From NCBI RefSeq assembly GCF_001278945.1, contig NZ_LGRV01000005.1:1-64000 (forward strand): a stretch of 64,000 nucleotides of DNA, read 5' to 3'. Numbering within the stretch: position 1 is the stretch's first letter; the number at the start of each line of letters is the position of its first letter. Under the pieces are notes generated by a model. That model was not told the DNA's origin. It saw nothing but the letters and a program-made list of their open reading frames with translations, and ran no database searches. A program made the translations under genes and the position numbers. This stretch comes from Lysinibacillus contaminans (lineage in GTDB: Bacteria > Bacillota > Bacilli > Bacillales_A > Planococcaceae). Positions 1 to 8,822 of this stretch are shown one piece after another.

Positions 1-38
1 TGGGGGCTTCCCCCTGTGAGAGTAGGACGTCGCTAGGC
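1..38 (+). rRNA. rrf: 5S ribosomal RNA, 3' end only
   Basis: The first 38 bases match the conserved 3' end of Bacillus-type 5S rRNA: the GGGGG/CCCCC stem followed by the TGAGAGTAGGACG stretch and a closing CTAGGC. The rest of the gene, and presumably a whole rrn operon, lies left of the window. A terminator follows at once. Confidence 0.9.
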
Positions 39-44
39 TCAAAA

Positions 45-85
45 AGTCGCTGCTAATACAATTAGTAGTGGCTTTTTTATTTTTT
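45..85 (+). terminator. rrn operon terminator
   Basis: A 13-bp stem with G-U pairs (AGTCGCTGCTAAT against ATTAGTAGTGGCT), a 3-base loop, and then a T-rich tract. It ends the rRNA transcript right after the 5S gene. Confidence 0.85.
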
Positions 86-175
86 AGAGATTTGACAAGA
101 ATTGCGAAAATGCTGATGTCGAGCTAAAGAAAACTACATATAAATAAACGAGTAATTTCTTATAAATAAAAGAAA

Positions 176-226
176 ATAAGGGTCAGTCCAATAGTCGAAA
201 AATCGACTTCTTGGACTGACCCTTTT
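176..226 (-). terminator. Terminator of the mbcS-like gene
   Basis: A long inverted repeat, GGGTCAGTCC on one arm and GGACTGACCC on the other, with complementary TCGA sequences near the loop. It lies just past the stop of the minus-strand synthetase. T-rich sequence is present on both sides, so it may work in both directions. Confidence 0.85.
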
Positions 227-253
227 GATGTTTGAGAACAGTTTTTTTAAAAA

Positions 254-1843
254 TTAGTGGCTACGTAATTCAATACGACGAATTTTACCAGAAGTAGTCT
301 TTGGTAGATCCTGTAAATATGCAATTTGACGAGGATATTTGTAAGGAGCAGTTAATGTTTTTACATGCTCTTGTAATTCTTTTGTCAGTTGCTCCGGATC
401 ACGTGTTTCAAAACCTGCTTTTAGTACGACATAGGCTTTGACGATACTACCTCTAATTTCGTCGGGTGCTGCAACTACTGCGCATTCCTGCACAGCTTCA
501 TGTTTATTTAGCGCATCTTCTACTTCGAAGGGACCAATTGTATAACCAGAAGAAATGATAATATCATCACCACGCCCTTCAAACCAGAAGTATCCATCTT
601 CGTCGTACTTAGCTTGATCGCCTGTAATATACCAATCTCCTCTGAAGGCAGCCTGTGTACGTTCATGTTCGTTATAGTATTCTTTGAATAATGCAGGCGA
701 GGATTTATGAACAGCGATATCACCGACTTCACCAGGTGCTACTTCTTTTCCTTCTGGATCAATGATTTTAACATTGTTTCCTGGAGTTGGTTTTCCCATA
801 GAGCCAGGTCGTAAATCCATATTTTCCATTGTACCAATTAATAATGTATTTTCAGTTTGACCATAACCATCTCGTACCTTTAAATTAAATAGATTCAAAA
901 AAGTATCGATAACTGGACGATTTAAAGGCTCTCCAGCAGATACCGCGCTACGTAAAGAGGATAGGTCATAATCACCAAGTTGATCTAGCTTTGCCATAAT
1001 GCGGTATTCTGTTGGTGTACAGCATAGCACGTTAATTTTTTCATCCTGAATAAGTTGTAAGTATTTGTTTGCATCAAAGCCGCCGTGGTAAACGAAGGCT
1101 GTTGCGCCAAGCATAATTGTCGATAAGAATGGACTCCATATCCACTTTTGCCAACCTGGAGCAGCTGTTGCCCAAACTAAATCACCTTCACGAACAGCTA
1201 ACCAATTCGATGCTGCCATACGTATGTGTGCATAGCCCCACCCATGTGAATGTACCACGCCTTTAGGCTTACCTGTGGTTCCTGATGTATAGGATAGGAA
1301 GGCCATATCGTCCCGGTGTGTTGGGACTGCCTCAAATTCAGTACTTTGCTTCGAAGCTAAAGTATCTAAAGTTATCCAGCCCTCTTCATCCTGCCCAATA
1401 ACAAGTTTCGTGTTTAGTGCTTGATGATTGCTTGTAATGCAATTAATTTCTGAAGTGAAAGCATGATAAGTAATGACTGTTTTAGCATTTGCGTGGTTGA
1501 TACGATATTCTAAGTCATTTGCACGTAGCATTTCCGAGCATGGAATTGGCACGATACCAGCCTTTAAACATGCTAAATAAACACAATATGCTTCTGGTAG
1601 GCGGGGGATAATAATTAATGCACGATCACCCTTTTCTATGCCTAAAGAAGTAAGTGCGTTTGCATATTGATTCATGTGATTAATTAATTGCTCGTATGAT
1701 AATGTTTGACGAGTTCCTTGTGCATCTGTCCATCGAATGGCTTGGCGCTCAGAATCGCTAGCGTACTTCTCAAGCTCTTGAGTAATATTGTAGTGCTCCG
1801 GTGCGATTAAATTAACATTTTGAACTCCTGTAGTTTCAACCAT
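254..1843 (-). CDS. mbcS: Acyl-CoA synthetase, MbcS/YtcI type
   Basis: ANL-superfamily ligase that activates a carboxylic acid to its acyl-AMP and then to the CoA thioester. The 529-residue length and overall look fit the MbcS/YtcI group (short branched-chain or medium-chain acids; MbcS makes precursors for branched-chain fatty acids). The ATP loop is intact (YTSGTTGKPKG). The YGQTE motif, the TGD motif of the hinge region and the C-terminal catalytic lysine in TTSGKIRR are all visible. There is no signal peptide, so it is cytosolic. The ATG has a GAGGAGG site eight bases upstream. It is monocistronic with its own terminator. The exact acid cannot be read from sequence. A possible operator palindrome lies upstream at 1912-1930. 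Confidence 0.85.
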   Translation of the reverse strand: MVETTGVQNVNLIAPEHYNITQELEKYASDSERQAIRWTDAQGTRQTLSYEQLINHMNQYANALTSLGIEKGDRALIIIPRLPEAYCVYLACLKAGIVPIPCSEMLRANDLEYRINHANAKTVITYHAFTSEINCITSNHQALNTKLVIGQDEEGWITLDTLASKQSTEFEAVPTHRDDMAFLSYTSGTTGKPKGVVHSHGWGYAHIRMAASNWLAVREGDLVWATAAPGWQKWIWSPFLSTIMLGATAFVYHGGFDANKYLQLIQDEKINVLCCTPTEYRIMAKLDQLGDYDLSSLRSAVSAGEPLNRPVIDTFLNLFNLKVRDGYGQTENTLLIGTMENMDLRPGSMGKPTPGNNVKIIDPEGKEVAPGEVGDIAVHKSSPALFKEYYNEHERTQAAFRGDWYITGDQAKYDEDGYFWFEGRGDDIIISSGYTIGPFEVEDALNKHEAVQECAVVAAPDEIRGSIVKAYVVLKAGFETRDPEQLTKELQEHVKTLTAPYKYPRQIAYLQDLPKTTSGKIRRIELRSH

Positions 1844-1911
1844 GCAAGAAACTCCTCCTCAATAAATCACAATAAGACTATATATTCTAAAATCAATTTT
1901 CCTATACATAG

Positions 1912-1930
1912 ATTGTAATATCAATACAAT
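1912..1930. promoter_or_regulatory. Candidate operator palindrome upstream of mbcS-like gene
   Basis: Inverted repeat ATTGTA, 7 bases, TACAAT, about 70 bases upstream of the start codon in the AT-rich promoter region. The spacing suits a dimeric helix-turn-helix regulator. No regulator is identified, and in AT-rich DNA it could be chance. Confidence 0.3.
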
Positions 1931-2108
1931 ATAATGCTTTAAAAGACTAGAAATATGACATTTTGGAGAAATATTTAGATTATAAGCTGTAAGTTGACAC
2001 TTTTACTCTAAAAGGAAATTTAGATAGGAGTTCTAAATTAAGGAAATGCTCGAAAATGTTGAATTATCATTTGAAAATTATAAAATTTAAACCATTAGAG
2101 AGAATTTG

Positions 2109-2136
2109 TTGCCAAAACATAAATGTCTGCTATAAT
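2109..2136 (+). promoter_or_regulatory. Sigma-A promoter for tRNA-Asn
   Basis: TTGCCA, 16-base spacer, TATAAT. The predicted start is about 35 bases before the tRNA. A small perfect palindrome, CCTAGC/GCTAGG, lies at 2147-2160 in the 5' leader. Confidence 0.7.
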
Positions 2137-2178
2137 AATTATTGTACCTAGCGTGCTAGGGGAAATATATAGTAGCGT

Positions 2179-2255
2179 TCCGAAGTAGCTCAGTTGGTAG
2201 TAGCACCTGACTGTTAATCAGGTTGTCGCAGGTTCGAGTCCTGCCTTCGGAGCCA
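2179..2255 (+). tRNA. tRNA-Asn (GTT)
   Basis: Cloverleaf with a 7-bp acceptor stem (TCCGAAG with CTTCGGA), anticodon GTT in CTGTTAA, the T-loop GGTTCGAGTCC and an encoded CCA end. It stands alone about 2 kb after the rRNA operon end. Confidence 0.95.
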
Positions 2256-2608
2256 TTTTTTTTTGCCTTTTTTTCTGTTATCCCTCTAAAATACTTCTTA
2301 AGACTCATTTTCCTAACAGTGAAGTAAGCCTTCACAAAGGTATAAATCTTTCCAACAAATACAAATCACTCCTAAAATAATACTCATCAAACTTAAGCAC
2401 AACTCGCATGTAGTTTTATAATACACATCTTCGTATTACAGTTATTGTAAGTAGTATACTCCTAACTTTATTTTCTATATTTATACATAAATAGATTATA
2501 TTACAATATGTATTTTCTGTGTATCCTTCTATAGTTTCATAGTGAATCACTAAAGAGTAAACTTGAAAAATACAATTTGTTACTATTTTAAAATAATTAA
2601 TCTTATTT
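2256..2608. other. Intergenic, AT-rich, no gene seen
   Basis: About 350 bases of AT-rich DNA after tRNA-Asn. I see no ORF with a ribosome binding site, no second tRNA, and no T-box or other riboswitch signature. It ends in a terminator-like hairpin at 2609-2642 that no visible gene explains. Confidence 0.5.
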
Positions 2609-2642
2609 AGCCACGTACTCTTTACTTGAGTGTGTGGTTTTT
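2609..2642 (+). terminator. Orphan rho-independent terminator
   Basis: A 10-bp stem with two G-U pairs (CCACGTACTC against GAGTGTGTGG) followed by TTTTT. It may end the long tRNA-Asn transcript, an unseen small RNA, or a leader transcript. It lies about 80 bases before the liv operon promoter. Confidence 0.6.
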
Positions 2643-2719
2643 AGGTAGATAAACAGGGTATAAACGAGAAAAAAAGCAATTAAAATGAAAAAAATGTAAT
2701 TTAAATTCCATAATTTAGA

Positions 2720-2749
2720 TTGACAAAATTATTCTGTGTAAAGTAATAT
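2720..2749 (+). promoter_or_regulatory. Sigma-A promoter of the liv-type operon
   Basis: TTGACA, 18-base spacer, TAATAT, with the first gene's GTG start about 50 bases downstream. The -35 is a consensus match. Confidence 0.7.
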
Positions 2750-2797
2750 TCAGAGCATGATGTGAATGTACGCTTAGAAAGACGAGGGGGAATTCGA

Positions 2798-3571
2798 GTG
2801 GAACCTATTTTAGAGGTAGAGGGCATATCATTGCAATTTGGTGGCGTTAAGGCATTGGATAATGTCACATATCATATAAACAAAGGTGAAATATTCTCAC
2901 TTATTGGTCCCAATGGAGCTGGTAAAACGAGTATGCTAAATTGCATTAGTGGTTTATATCAACCCACAAGTGGTTCCATACGCTACAAAGGTCAAGAAAT
3001 TATTAACATGAAACCGTATGAACGTACAACACTTGGAATGGCACGCGCATTCCAAAATATTGCCCTGTTCGCACATATGTCGGTACTAGATAACTTGAAA
3101 CTAGGTCGACATTCTTTGATGAGTTCAGGTGTGTTTAGTGGTGGTTTGTATGTAGGAAAAGCGTCAAATGAAGAGATTGCCCATCGTAGAAAAGTCGAAG
3201 AAGTAATTGAATTTTTAGAGCTGCAAGATATTCGACATACGCCAGTGGGTACACTTCCATACGGCTTGCAGAAACGTGTAGAGGTTGGTCGAGCATTAGC
3301 ACTAGGGCCAGAATTGATCTTGTTAGACGAACCAATGGCAGGCATGAATAACGCGGAAAAGGACATGATGTCTAGTTTTATCTTGGATATGCATGAAGTG
3401 ATGGATACAACGGTTGTTTTGATTGAGCATGACTTAGGGATTGTGATGGGCCTATCCGATCATATTGCGGTATTGGATTTTGGTAAACGAATTGGCTTTG
3501 GTACACCGAAGGAAATTCAGCAAAATCCAGATGTAATAAAAGCGTATATTGGGGAAGAAACCGTTATTTAG
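2798..3571 (+). CDS. livG: Branched-chain amino acid-type ABC transporter ATP-binding protein (LivG)
   Basis: One of the two ATPases of a LivFGHMK-type importer; it binds and hydrolyses ATP at the membrane to drive uptake. Walker A is GPNGAGKTS, the signature helix lies in LPYGLQKRVEVGRAL (LivG-like rather than canonical LSGGQ) and Walker B is LILLDEP followed by MAGMN, typical of LivG. The GTG at 2798 is chosen over an upstream in-frame start because GAGGGGG lies eight bases before it; this gives 257 residues, normal for LivG. First gene of the operon livG, ligase, livH, livM, livK, livF. The substrate may be an organic acid rather than an amino acid, given the ligase next door. Confidence 0.9.
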   Translation: MEPILEVEGISLQFGGVKALDNVTYHINKGEIFSLIGPNGAGKTSMLNCISGLYQPTSGSIRYKGQEIINMKPYERTTLGMARAFQNIALFAHMSVLDNLKLGRHSLMSSGVFSGGLYVGKASNEEIAHRRKVEEVIEFLELQDIRHTPVGTLPYGLQKRVEVGRALALGPELILLDEPMAGMNNAEKDMMSSFILDMHEVMDTTVVLIEHDLGIVMGLSDHIAVLDFGKRIGFGTPKEIQQNPDVIKAYIGEETVI

Positions 3572-3588
3572 AAGGAGGAAGGAACGTA

Positions 3589-5481
3589 ATGATCGAAAAA
3601 ACATTACCTACTCTTTTAACAGAGCGCGCGAAAAATGAAGCAAATGCAGTTGCCTTGAGACAAAAATACCTAGGCATATGGAATGAAGTATCGTGGGGTG
3701 ACTATAAAAATAATGTCGAGTATTTGGCCATGGCCCTATCAGAACAATATGGCTTTAAGAGTGGTGAAAGACTAGCGATTATAGGTGAAAATCGTCCGCA
3801 GTGGCTTTATGCACAACTGGCTGCACAGAGCTTAGGGGGCGTTTCTGTTGGCATATATCAAGAGTCATTACCGGATCAGATTGAATTTTATTTAAATGAT
3901 TGCAAAGCGCGTATTGTCATTGTGGAAGATCAGGAGCAGGTTGATAAACTACTTCAGGTTGAGGATAATTTGCCACTAGTAGAGCACATTATTTATTACA
4001 ATAATCAGGGAATGCGTCATTATAAAAACGATAAACTGGGAAATTTAGATGATTTATTAAGCACAGGTGAGACTTTGGCGAAGGATAATCCGAGTTTCTT
4101 TATTGAAAAAGTAAGCAAAATCAATGGAAATTCACCTGCTATTATTGCGTATAGCGCAGCCACTTCAGGACGGCCAAAAGGGGCTATTCTGACACATTTT
4201 AACTTGTTGGAGGCAGCAAAAAATTTAGCAAAAGTAGATGAAATGAAAAAAAATGATGACTACTTCTCATTTTTACCTCTTTCTTGGGTGCATGAGCAAG
4301 TCGTTAGTATTGTTTTGCCATTAGTGACTGGTGTAGTCGTAAATTTCCCGGAAAAATCACATACGGTAATGGGTGATTTACGAGAAATTGGGCCGCAAAC
4401 TTTGCTAGCACCACCGAGAGTTTATCAATCCTTAATGTCAAATTTCAATATTCGAATAGAAGGAGCAAGTTGGTTTAAGCGTAAAGTGTATCAAGTCTTT
4501 CGGAAGTATGGTGACAAAAAAGCACTTGCTACAATTGAGGGTAAGGCATTATCTTCGATGGATAAGTTTATGTATTGGTTAGGTGATGCATTTATATTTA
4601 GTGCGATACGTGATCATTTAGGATTCACTAGAATAAAACGAGCATATGTTGCAGGGGCGGCACTTCAATCAGATGCTTTTTATTTCTACCATGGTTTAGG
4701 TGTGAATTTGAAGCAAACATATGGTGGAACTGAAGTTGCAGGGATTGCCTTTGTACAACATGACAATGATATTAAACCAGGTAGCTCAGGTGTGCCTATT
4801 CCAGATACAGAGGTTAAAGTTGAAGCGGATGGCACGATTTACTTGAAAAACAATGCGATTTTCTCCGAATATTTGAATGAAGCAGATCGAAAGTTAGTCG
4901 TCGATGGGTGGATCTCATTAGGGGATAATGGCTATTTAGATGAAGATGGTCATCTTCATATTTTAGATAGGCAAGAGGATGTAATTACAAATGAATCGGG
5001 TGAGTCAATTTATCCGAGATTAATAGAAAATAAATTAAAGTCATGTGTTTATATTCAAGAAGCTGTTTGCTTCGGTAAGAATAGACCTTATATGACGGCA
5101 ATTGTTAACATCGATTTAAGCAATGTTGGGCGCTGGGCAGATAAAAACCGCATTGTTTATACTGAATATTCAGATTTATCAAGAAGCCCAAAAGTGGCTG
5201 AATTAATTGAACAAGAAGTAACGAAGCTAATGGAACAGTTACCTCCGCATATGAGAGTGAAGAAATTCTCCATCCTACACAAGCAATTCACTGCCGACCA
5301 AGGTGAATTGACACGTACGTTGAAGATTCGTAGAAAGTTTGTAGAAGAAAAATATCATAAACTAATGGATGCTATGTATTCGGATTCTGAAGAAGTATTA
5401 CTTAGTAGTTCAGAAGTTGAATCGATGAGTGATGTTAGTTTGACTGTCATCGAGTTGAACATTAAACAGGAGGTGGCTTAA
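3589..5481 (+). CDS. Long-chain-type AMP-dependent acyl-CoA ligase inside the liv operon
   Basis: Large ANL ligase of the FadD15/FAA1-like class (630 residues), expected to activate a carboxylic acid with ATP and CoA. The C-terminal GELTRTLKIRRK keeps the catalytic lysine, and YGGTE, the GDNGYLDEDG hinge motif and DRQED are present. The ATP loop is unusual: SAATSGRPKG instead of TSGTTGxPKG, keeping the lysine and last glycine but losing other residues. It sits 17 bases after livG and 3 bases before livH, with AGGAGG sites at both junctions, so it is co-transcribed with the importer. The likely role is trapping an imported acid as a CoA ester (inference). It could also be weakened or altered in activity by the changed loop. 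Confidence 0.85.
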   Translation: MIEKTLPTLLTERAKNEANAVALRQKYLGIWNEVSWGDYKNNVEYLAMALSEQYGFKSGERLAIIGENRPQWLYAQLAAQSLGGVSVGIYQESLPDQIEFYLNDCKARIVIVEDQEQVDKLLQVEDNLPLVEHIIYYNNQGMRHYKNDKLGNLDDLLSTGETLAKDNPSFFIEKVSKINGNSPAIIAYSAATSGRPKGAILTHFNLLEAAKNLAKVDEMKKNDDYFSFLPLSWVHEQVVSIVLPLVTGVVVNFPEKSHTVMGDLREIGPQTLLAPPRVYQSLMSNFNIRIEGASWFKRKVYQVFRKYGDKKALATIEGKALSSMDKFMYWLGDAFIFSAIRDHLGFTRIKRAYVAGAALQSDAFYFYHGLGVNLKQTYGGTEVAGIAFVQHDNDIKPGSSGVPIPDTEVKVEADGTIYLKNNAIFSEYLNEADRKLVVDGWISLGDNGYLDEDGHLHILDRQEDVITNESGESIYPRLIENKLKSCVYIQEAVCFGKNRPYMTAIVNIDLSNVGRWADKNRIVYTEYSDLSRSPKVAELIEQEVTKLMEQLPPHMRVKKFSILHKQFTADQGELTRTLKIRRKFVEEKYHKLMDAMYSDSEEVLLSSSEVESMSDVSLTVIELNIKQEVA

Positions 5482-5484
5482 AAT

Positions 5485-6369
5485 ATGGTCTTTTTCTCTC
5501 AAATGCTGATTAATGGAATTGTTGTTGGGAGTATTTATGGACTGGTCGCATTAGGATTCGTTTTAATCTACAGAGCAAGTGGTGCGCTGAATATGGCAAA
5601 CGGTGAATTTGTCATTATTGGGCCATACGTTTGTTTAGTGCTCATCACTGCTTATGATATACCATTTTTTATTGCATTACTGATAACGCTCGTCTTTAGT
5701 GCAATTCTTGGATTAGTTGTCGAGCGACTAGTCGTACGGCCTCTCCAAAATGCGCCAGTTATTTCTGTCATTATGGCGACAATCGGATTATCGAGTCTAT
5801 TAGCGGGGGCAGTTCATATGATTTGGGGACACCAAACACGTGTGTTTCCGCCAATTTTCCCTCCCACACCGGTACAAATCGGTGGAGTTATCATTACACC
5901 AGTTTATTTATGGTCATTCATTGTTGTTATTGCACTCCTTATTTTATTTTCACTATTCTTCAAGTTCTCTAAAATGGGAATCGCAATGCGCGCTGTAGCT
6001 GATGATCGTACAGCTGCTTCATCAATGGGGATTAGTGTGAAATATGTTTATGCAGCAACTTGGACAATTGCAGCAGTAGTTGCTGCAATCGGTGGTGTTT
6101 TACTTGGAAATATTAATGGTGTAAGCCCGTCGATGGCGGCGATTGGTTTAACGGTATTACCAGTAGTAATTTTAGGTGGTTTAGATAGTGTTTTCGGTGC
6201 AATTGTTGGTGGCTTTATCATTGGGATATGTCAAAACTTAGCGGGTGGGTATCTTGATCCGTTAGTAGGTGGCGGTCTAAAGGATGTTGTGCCGTTCATC
6301 ATAGTTCTACTGATTTTAATGGTAAAACCACATGGGTTATTTGGTAGTCGAGGAATTGAGAGGGTGTGA
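5485..6369 (+). CDS. livH: Branched-chain amino acid-type ABC transporter permease (LivH)
   Basis: Integral membrane permease of the LivH family, 294 residues with about eight hydrophobic segments. The N-terminal GIVVGSIYGLVALGFVLIYRASG and the GQN-like cytoplasmic loop (RAVADDRTAASSMGI) that contacts the ATPases are typical. The start overlaps the region right after the ligase stop, and the ribosome binding site AGGAGG lies inside the end of the ligase gene, suggesting translational coupling. It pairs with livM to form the channel. Confidence 0.9.
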   Translation: MVFFSQMLINGIVVGSIYGLVALGFVLIYRASGALNMANGEFVIIGPYVCLVLITAYDIPFFIALLITLVFSAILGLVVERLVVRPLQNAPVISVIMATIGLSSLLAGAVHMIWGHQTRVFPPIFPPTPVQIGGVIITPVYLWSFIVVIALLILFSLFFKFSKMGIAMRAVADDRTAASSMGISVKYVYAATWTIAAVVAAIGGVLLGNINGVSPSMAAIGLTVLPVVILGGLDSVFGAIVGGFIIGICQNLAGGYLDPLVGGGLKDVVPFIIVLLILMVKPHGLFGSRGIERV

Positions 6370-6373
6370 TGGA

Positions 6374-7435
6374 TTGAGAAATCTATTTGTGAGAGAGTGC
6401 GGAAATTACAAAACATCTTATAGTGATGACATGAAATTGTTTGGCACTTCAGGAGCGAAAGTAAAAGCGTTACTTATTGTTGCAGTAGTAGCACTTGTCC
6501 CGATGATAGCATCTAATTATTGGGTAGGCTTATTGACGCTATGTGCAATCGCATCCATTGGAGCAATCGGATTAAACATTCTGACGGGCTTCACAGGTCA
6601 AATTTCCATTGGGGTAGGCGCATTCTTAGGTGTTGGTGGCTACGCATCAGCAATTTTGACATCCACTTATGGCGTAAGTTTTTGGATTTCATTGCCGCTA
6701 GCAGGGCTAATTACAGCGGTTATCGGGGGATTATTCGGCATTCCATCACTACGATTAAAAGGCTTATATCTAGCCATTGCGACGTTAGCTGCACAGGTCA
6801 TTATTCTATTTGTCATTAGTAGATGGACAAGTGTAACTGGGGGAACTTCAGGTATGACACTAAGTCGTCCAGAGATAGGGTCATTCGCTTTAACGAGTAA
6901 CACTTCGTACTTCTATTTGAGTATTATTGTCTTAATATTCACTATTTTATACGCAACTAATTTATTAAGAACACGTGTAGGACGAGCATTCTTAGCGGTT
7001 CGAGATCGTGATATTGCAGCACAAATTATGGGGATTAATTTATTCCAATATAAGGTTATGGCTTTTGCAATTAGTTCTTTCTTTGTTGGGATTTCTGGTG
7101 CTCTATTAGCACATTATACAATGATTGTTAGCCCAGAACTTTACGATTTTCATGTATCGATCGAATACTTAGCGATGATTTTAATCGGAGGCTTGGGTAG
7201 TGTATTTGGCTCAATTTTAGGAGCAGTATTTATTACATTATTGCCTGTTGGATTGAGTTCGATGGTTGATATATTAACGGTCTATATGCCAGATTTGTAT
7301 CAAATTTTATCGGCATTCAAAGAGTTTGTATTCGGTTTCGTTATAATCCTGTTTTTAATTTTTGAACCAGGTGGTCTAGCTCATATTTGGTTAAATATGA
7401 AGAAGTACTTTAAGTTATGGCCGTTCTCTTACTAA
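6374..7435 (+). CDS. livM: Branched-chain amino acid-type ABC transporter permease (LivM)
   Basis: Second permease of the importer. Conserved LivM features are LNILTGFTGQISIGVGAFLGVGGY near the N-terminal third and the ATPase-contact loop FLAVRDRDIAAQIMGI. The start is uncertain: an ATG at 6332 would overlap livH by 38 bases, the TTG at 6374 follows GAGAGG at a better distance, and an ATG at 6431 is also in frame. With the TTG start the protein is 353 residues, with a short charged N-terminus before the first membrane segment. It has its stop 58 bases before the binding-protein gene. Confidence 0.88.
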   Translation: MRNLFVRECGNYKTSYSDDMKLFGTSGAKVKALLIVAVVALVPMIASNYWVGLLTLCAIASIGAIGLNILTGFTGQISIGVGAFLGVGGYASAILTSTYGVSFWISLPLAGLITAVIGGLFGIPSLRLKGLYLAIATLAAQVIILFVISRWTSVTGGTSGMTLSRPEIGSFALTSNTSYFYLSIIVLIFTILYATNLLRTRVGRAFLAVRDRDIAAQIMGINLFQYKVMAFAISSFFVGISGALLAHYTMIVSPELYDFHVSIEYLAMILIGGLGSVFGSILGAVFITLLPVGLSSMVDILTVYMPDLYQILSAFKEFVFGFVIILFLIFEPGGLAHIWLNMKKYFKLWPFSY

Positions 7436-7493
7436 AAAGAAATGACTGGGGAAAAATTAATAATAATTTATACAAAATTAAGGGGGAGTTAGT

Positions 7494-8741
7494 TTGAAAA
7501 ACAAAAAGTTTTTATGGGCATTAATGGGGATTATGATGTTAATGGTGTTAGCAGCATGTTCGGGAGACGATTCAAAAGATGGCGATAAAGAAGATTCTAA
7601 ACCAGCATCTTCAGGTGGCGAAAGTAATCCAAATAACCGTACAGTAGTTATTGGTGGGATATACGACATTACTGGAGGAACTGGTGATGTAGGTACTCCT
7701 TATGCTGAAGGGGAAAAAGCATACTTTGAGCATTTAGAAGCAACTGGTGGAATTGAAGGTTTAAACCTTCAATTAGTAGGTAAAGACTACGCATACAAAA
7801 TTCCAGAAGCACAAAAAATTTATCAAGAGTTACGTGATAAAGAAAAAGTATCAGCTGTATTAGGTTGGGGAACTGGTGATACAGAAGCGTTACGTCAACA
7901 AATTGCAACAGATCAACTTCCATATTTCTCTGCTTCTTTCTCTGAAAATTTAAAAGATATTAAAACAAGTCCATATAACTTCTTAATCGCGGCTTCATAC
8001 TCAGATCAAGGTCGTACCATTTTAAAATGGATTAAGGAAAACCATAAAGGCGAAAACCCAACTGTAGCGTTATTATACAATGATAGTGCATTTGGTCGTT
8101 CGCCAGTTGAAGATATAAAAAAATACGGTAAAGAAATTGGTGTCGAAGTAGTAGATGAGCAAGTAATCGATGTTAAAGCAACTGAGGCGCAATCTCAATT
8201 ATTAAATATGAAAAAGAAAAAACCTGACTATGCGATTATCAATCAAACTTGGGGAGCAACTGCAACAATTTTACGTGATGCAAAAACGTTAGGTATTGAT
8301 ACGCAATTTATCGGCTTAAACTGGGCATCTGGTGAAGGTGTAATTGATATTGCAACTGCCGATATTGCAGAAGGATACATCGGTATTTTATCTCACGCAT
8401 TCCCATACGAAGATTTACCGGGTATGGCTGAAGTAAAAGAATACTTAGATTCAAAAGGCAAAACAATCGATGATATTAACCAAAAGTTCATCCAAGGTTG
8501 GAGTGCAGCGAAAATTATGGTCGAGGGTGTAAAAATTGCTGCTGAGAAAAATCCAGATGGCGACATTACGGGTGCTCAAATTCGTGAGGGTCTTGAAACT
8601 TTAAATAACTTTGATTTAGGTGGATTAGCTGCACCTATAACATTTACTGCTGACAATCATGCTGGTACAGAGCAAACACGTTTAGGTATTGTGAAAGACG
8701 GTAAGTGGGAGCAACTTACAGAATACAGAAGCTATAAGTAA
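7494..8741 (+). CDS. livK: ABC transporter substrate-binding lipoprotein (LivK family)
   Basis: Extracellular solute-binding protein of the periplasmic-binding fold I Leu/Ile/Val type, 415 residues, anchored by lipid. The signal peptide ends in the lipobox VLAAC followed by a Gly/Asp/Ser/Lys-rich linker. The mature part begins VVIGGIYDITGGTGDVGTPY, the usual ligand-binding opening. The start is TTG with GGGGGAG upstream. It sits between livM and livF, followed by a weak hairpin. A receptor of this branch can bind amides, aromatic acids or amino acids; the ligand is not readable here. Confidence 0.88.
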   Translation: MKNKKFLWALMGIMMLMVLAACSGDDSKDGDKEDSKPASSGGESNPNNRTVVIGGIYDITGGTGDVGTPYAEGEKAYFEHLEATGGIEGLNLQLVGKDYAYKIPEAQKIYQELRDKEKVSAVLGWGTGDTEALRQQIATDQLPYFSASFSENLKDIKTSPYNFLIAASYSDQGRTILKWIKENHKGENPTVALLYNDSAFGRSPVEDIKKYGKEIGVEVVDEQVIDVKATEAQSQLLNMKKKKPDYAIINQTWGATATILRDAKTLGIDTQFIGLNWASGEGVIDIATADIAEGYIGILSHAFPYEDLPGMAEVKEYLDSKGKTIDDINQKFIQGWSAAKIMVEGVKIAAEKNPDGDITGAQIREGLETLNNFDLGGLAAPITFTADNHAGTEQTRLGIVKDGKWEQLTEYRSYK

Positions 8742-8767
8742 ACAAGCAATATGAATAAATAGTAGAC

Positions 8768-8790
8768 AAGCTCCTTAAAAATAGGGGCTT
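8768..8790 (+). promoter_or_regulatory. Hairpin between livK and livF
   Basis: An 8-bp stem with one G-U pair (AAGCTCCT against AGGGGCTT), loop of about 6. There is no long T tract, so it is more likely a partial attenuator or mRNA-stabilising element that favours livK over livF than a full terminator (inference). Confidence 0.4.
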
Positions 8791-8822
8791 TGTCTATATG
8801 GTCAGGGAAAAGGGGGACTTCT

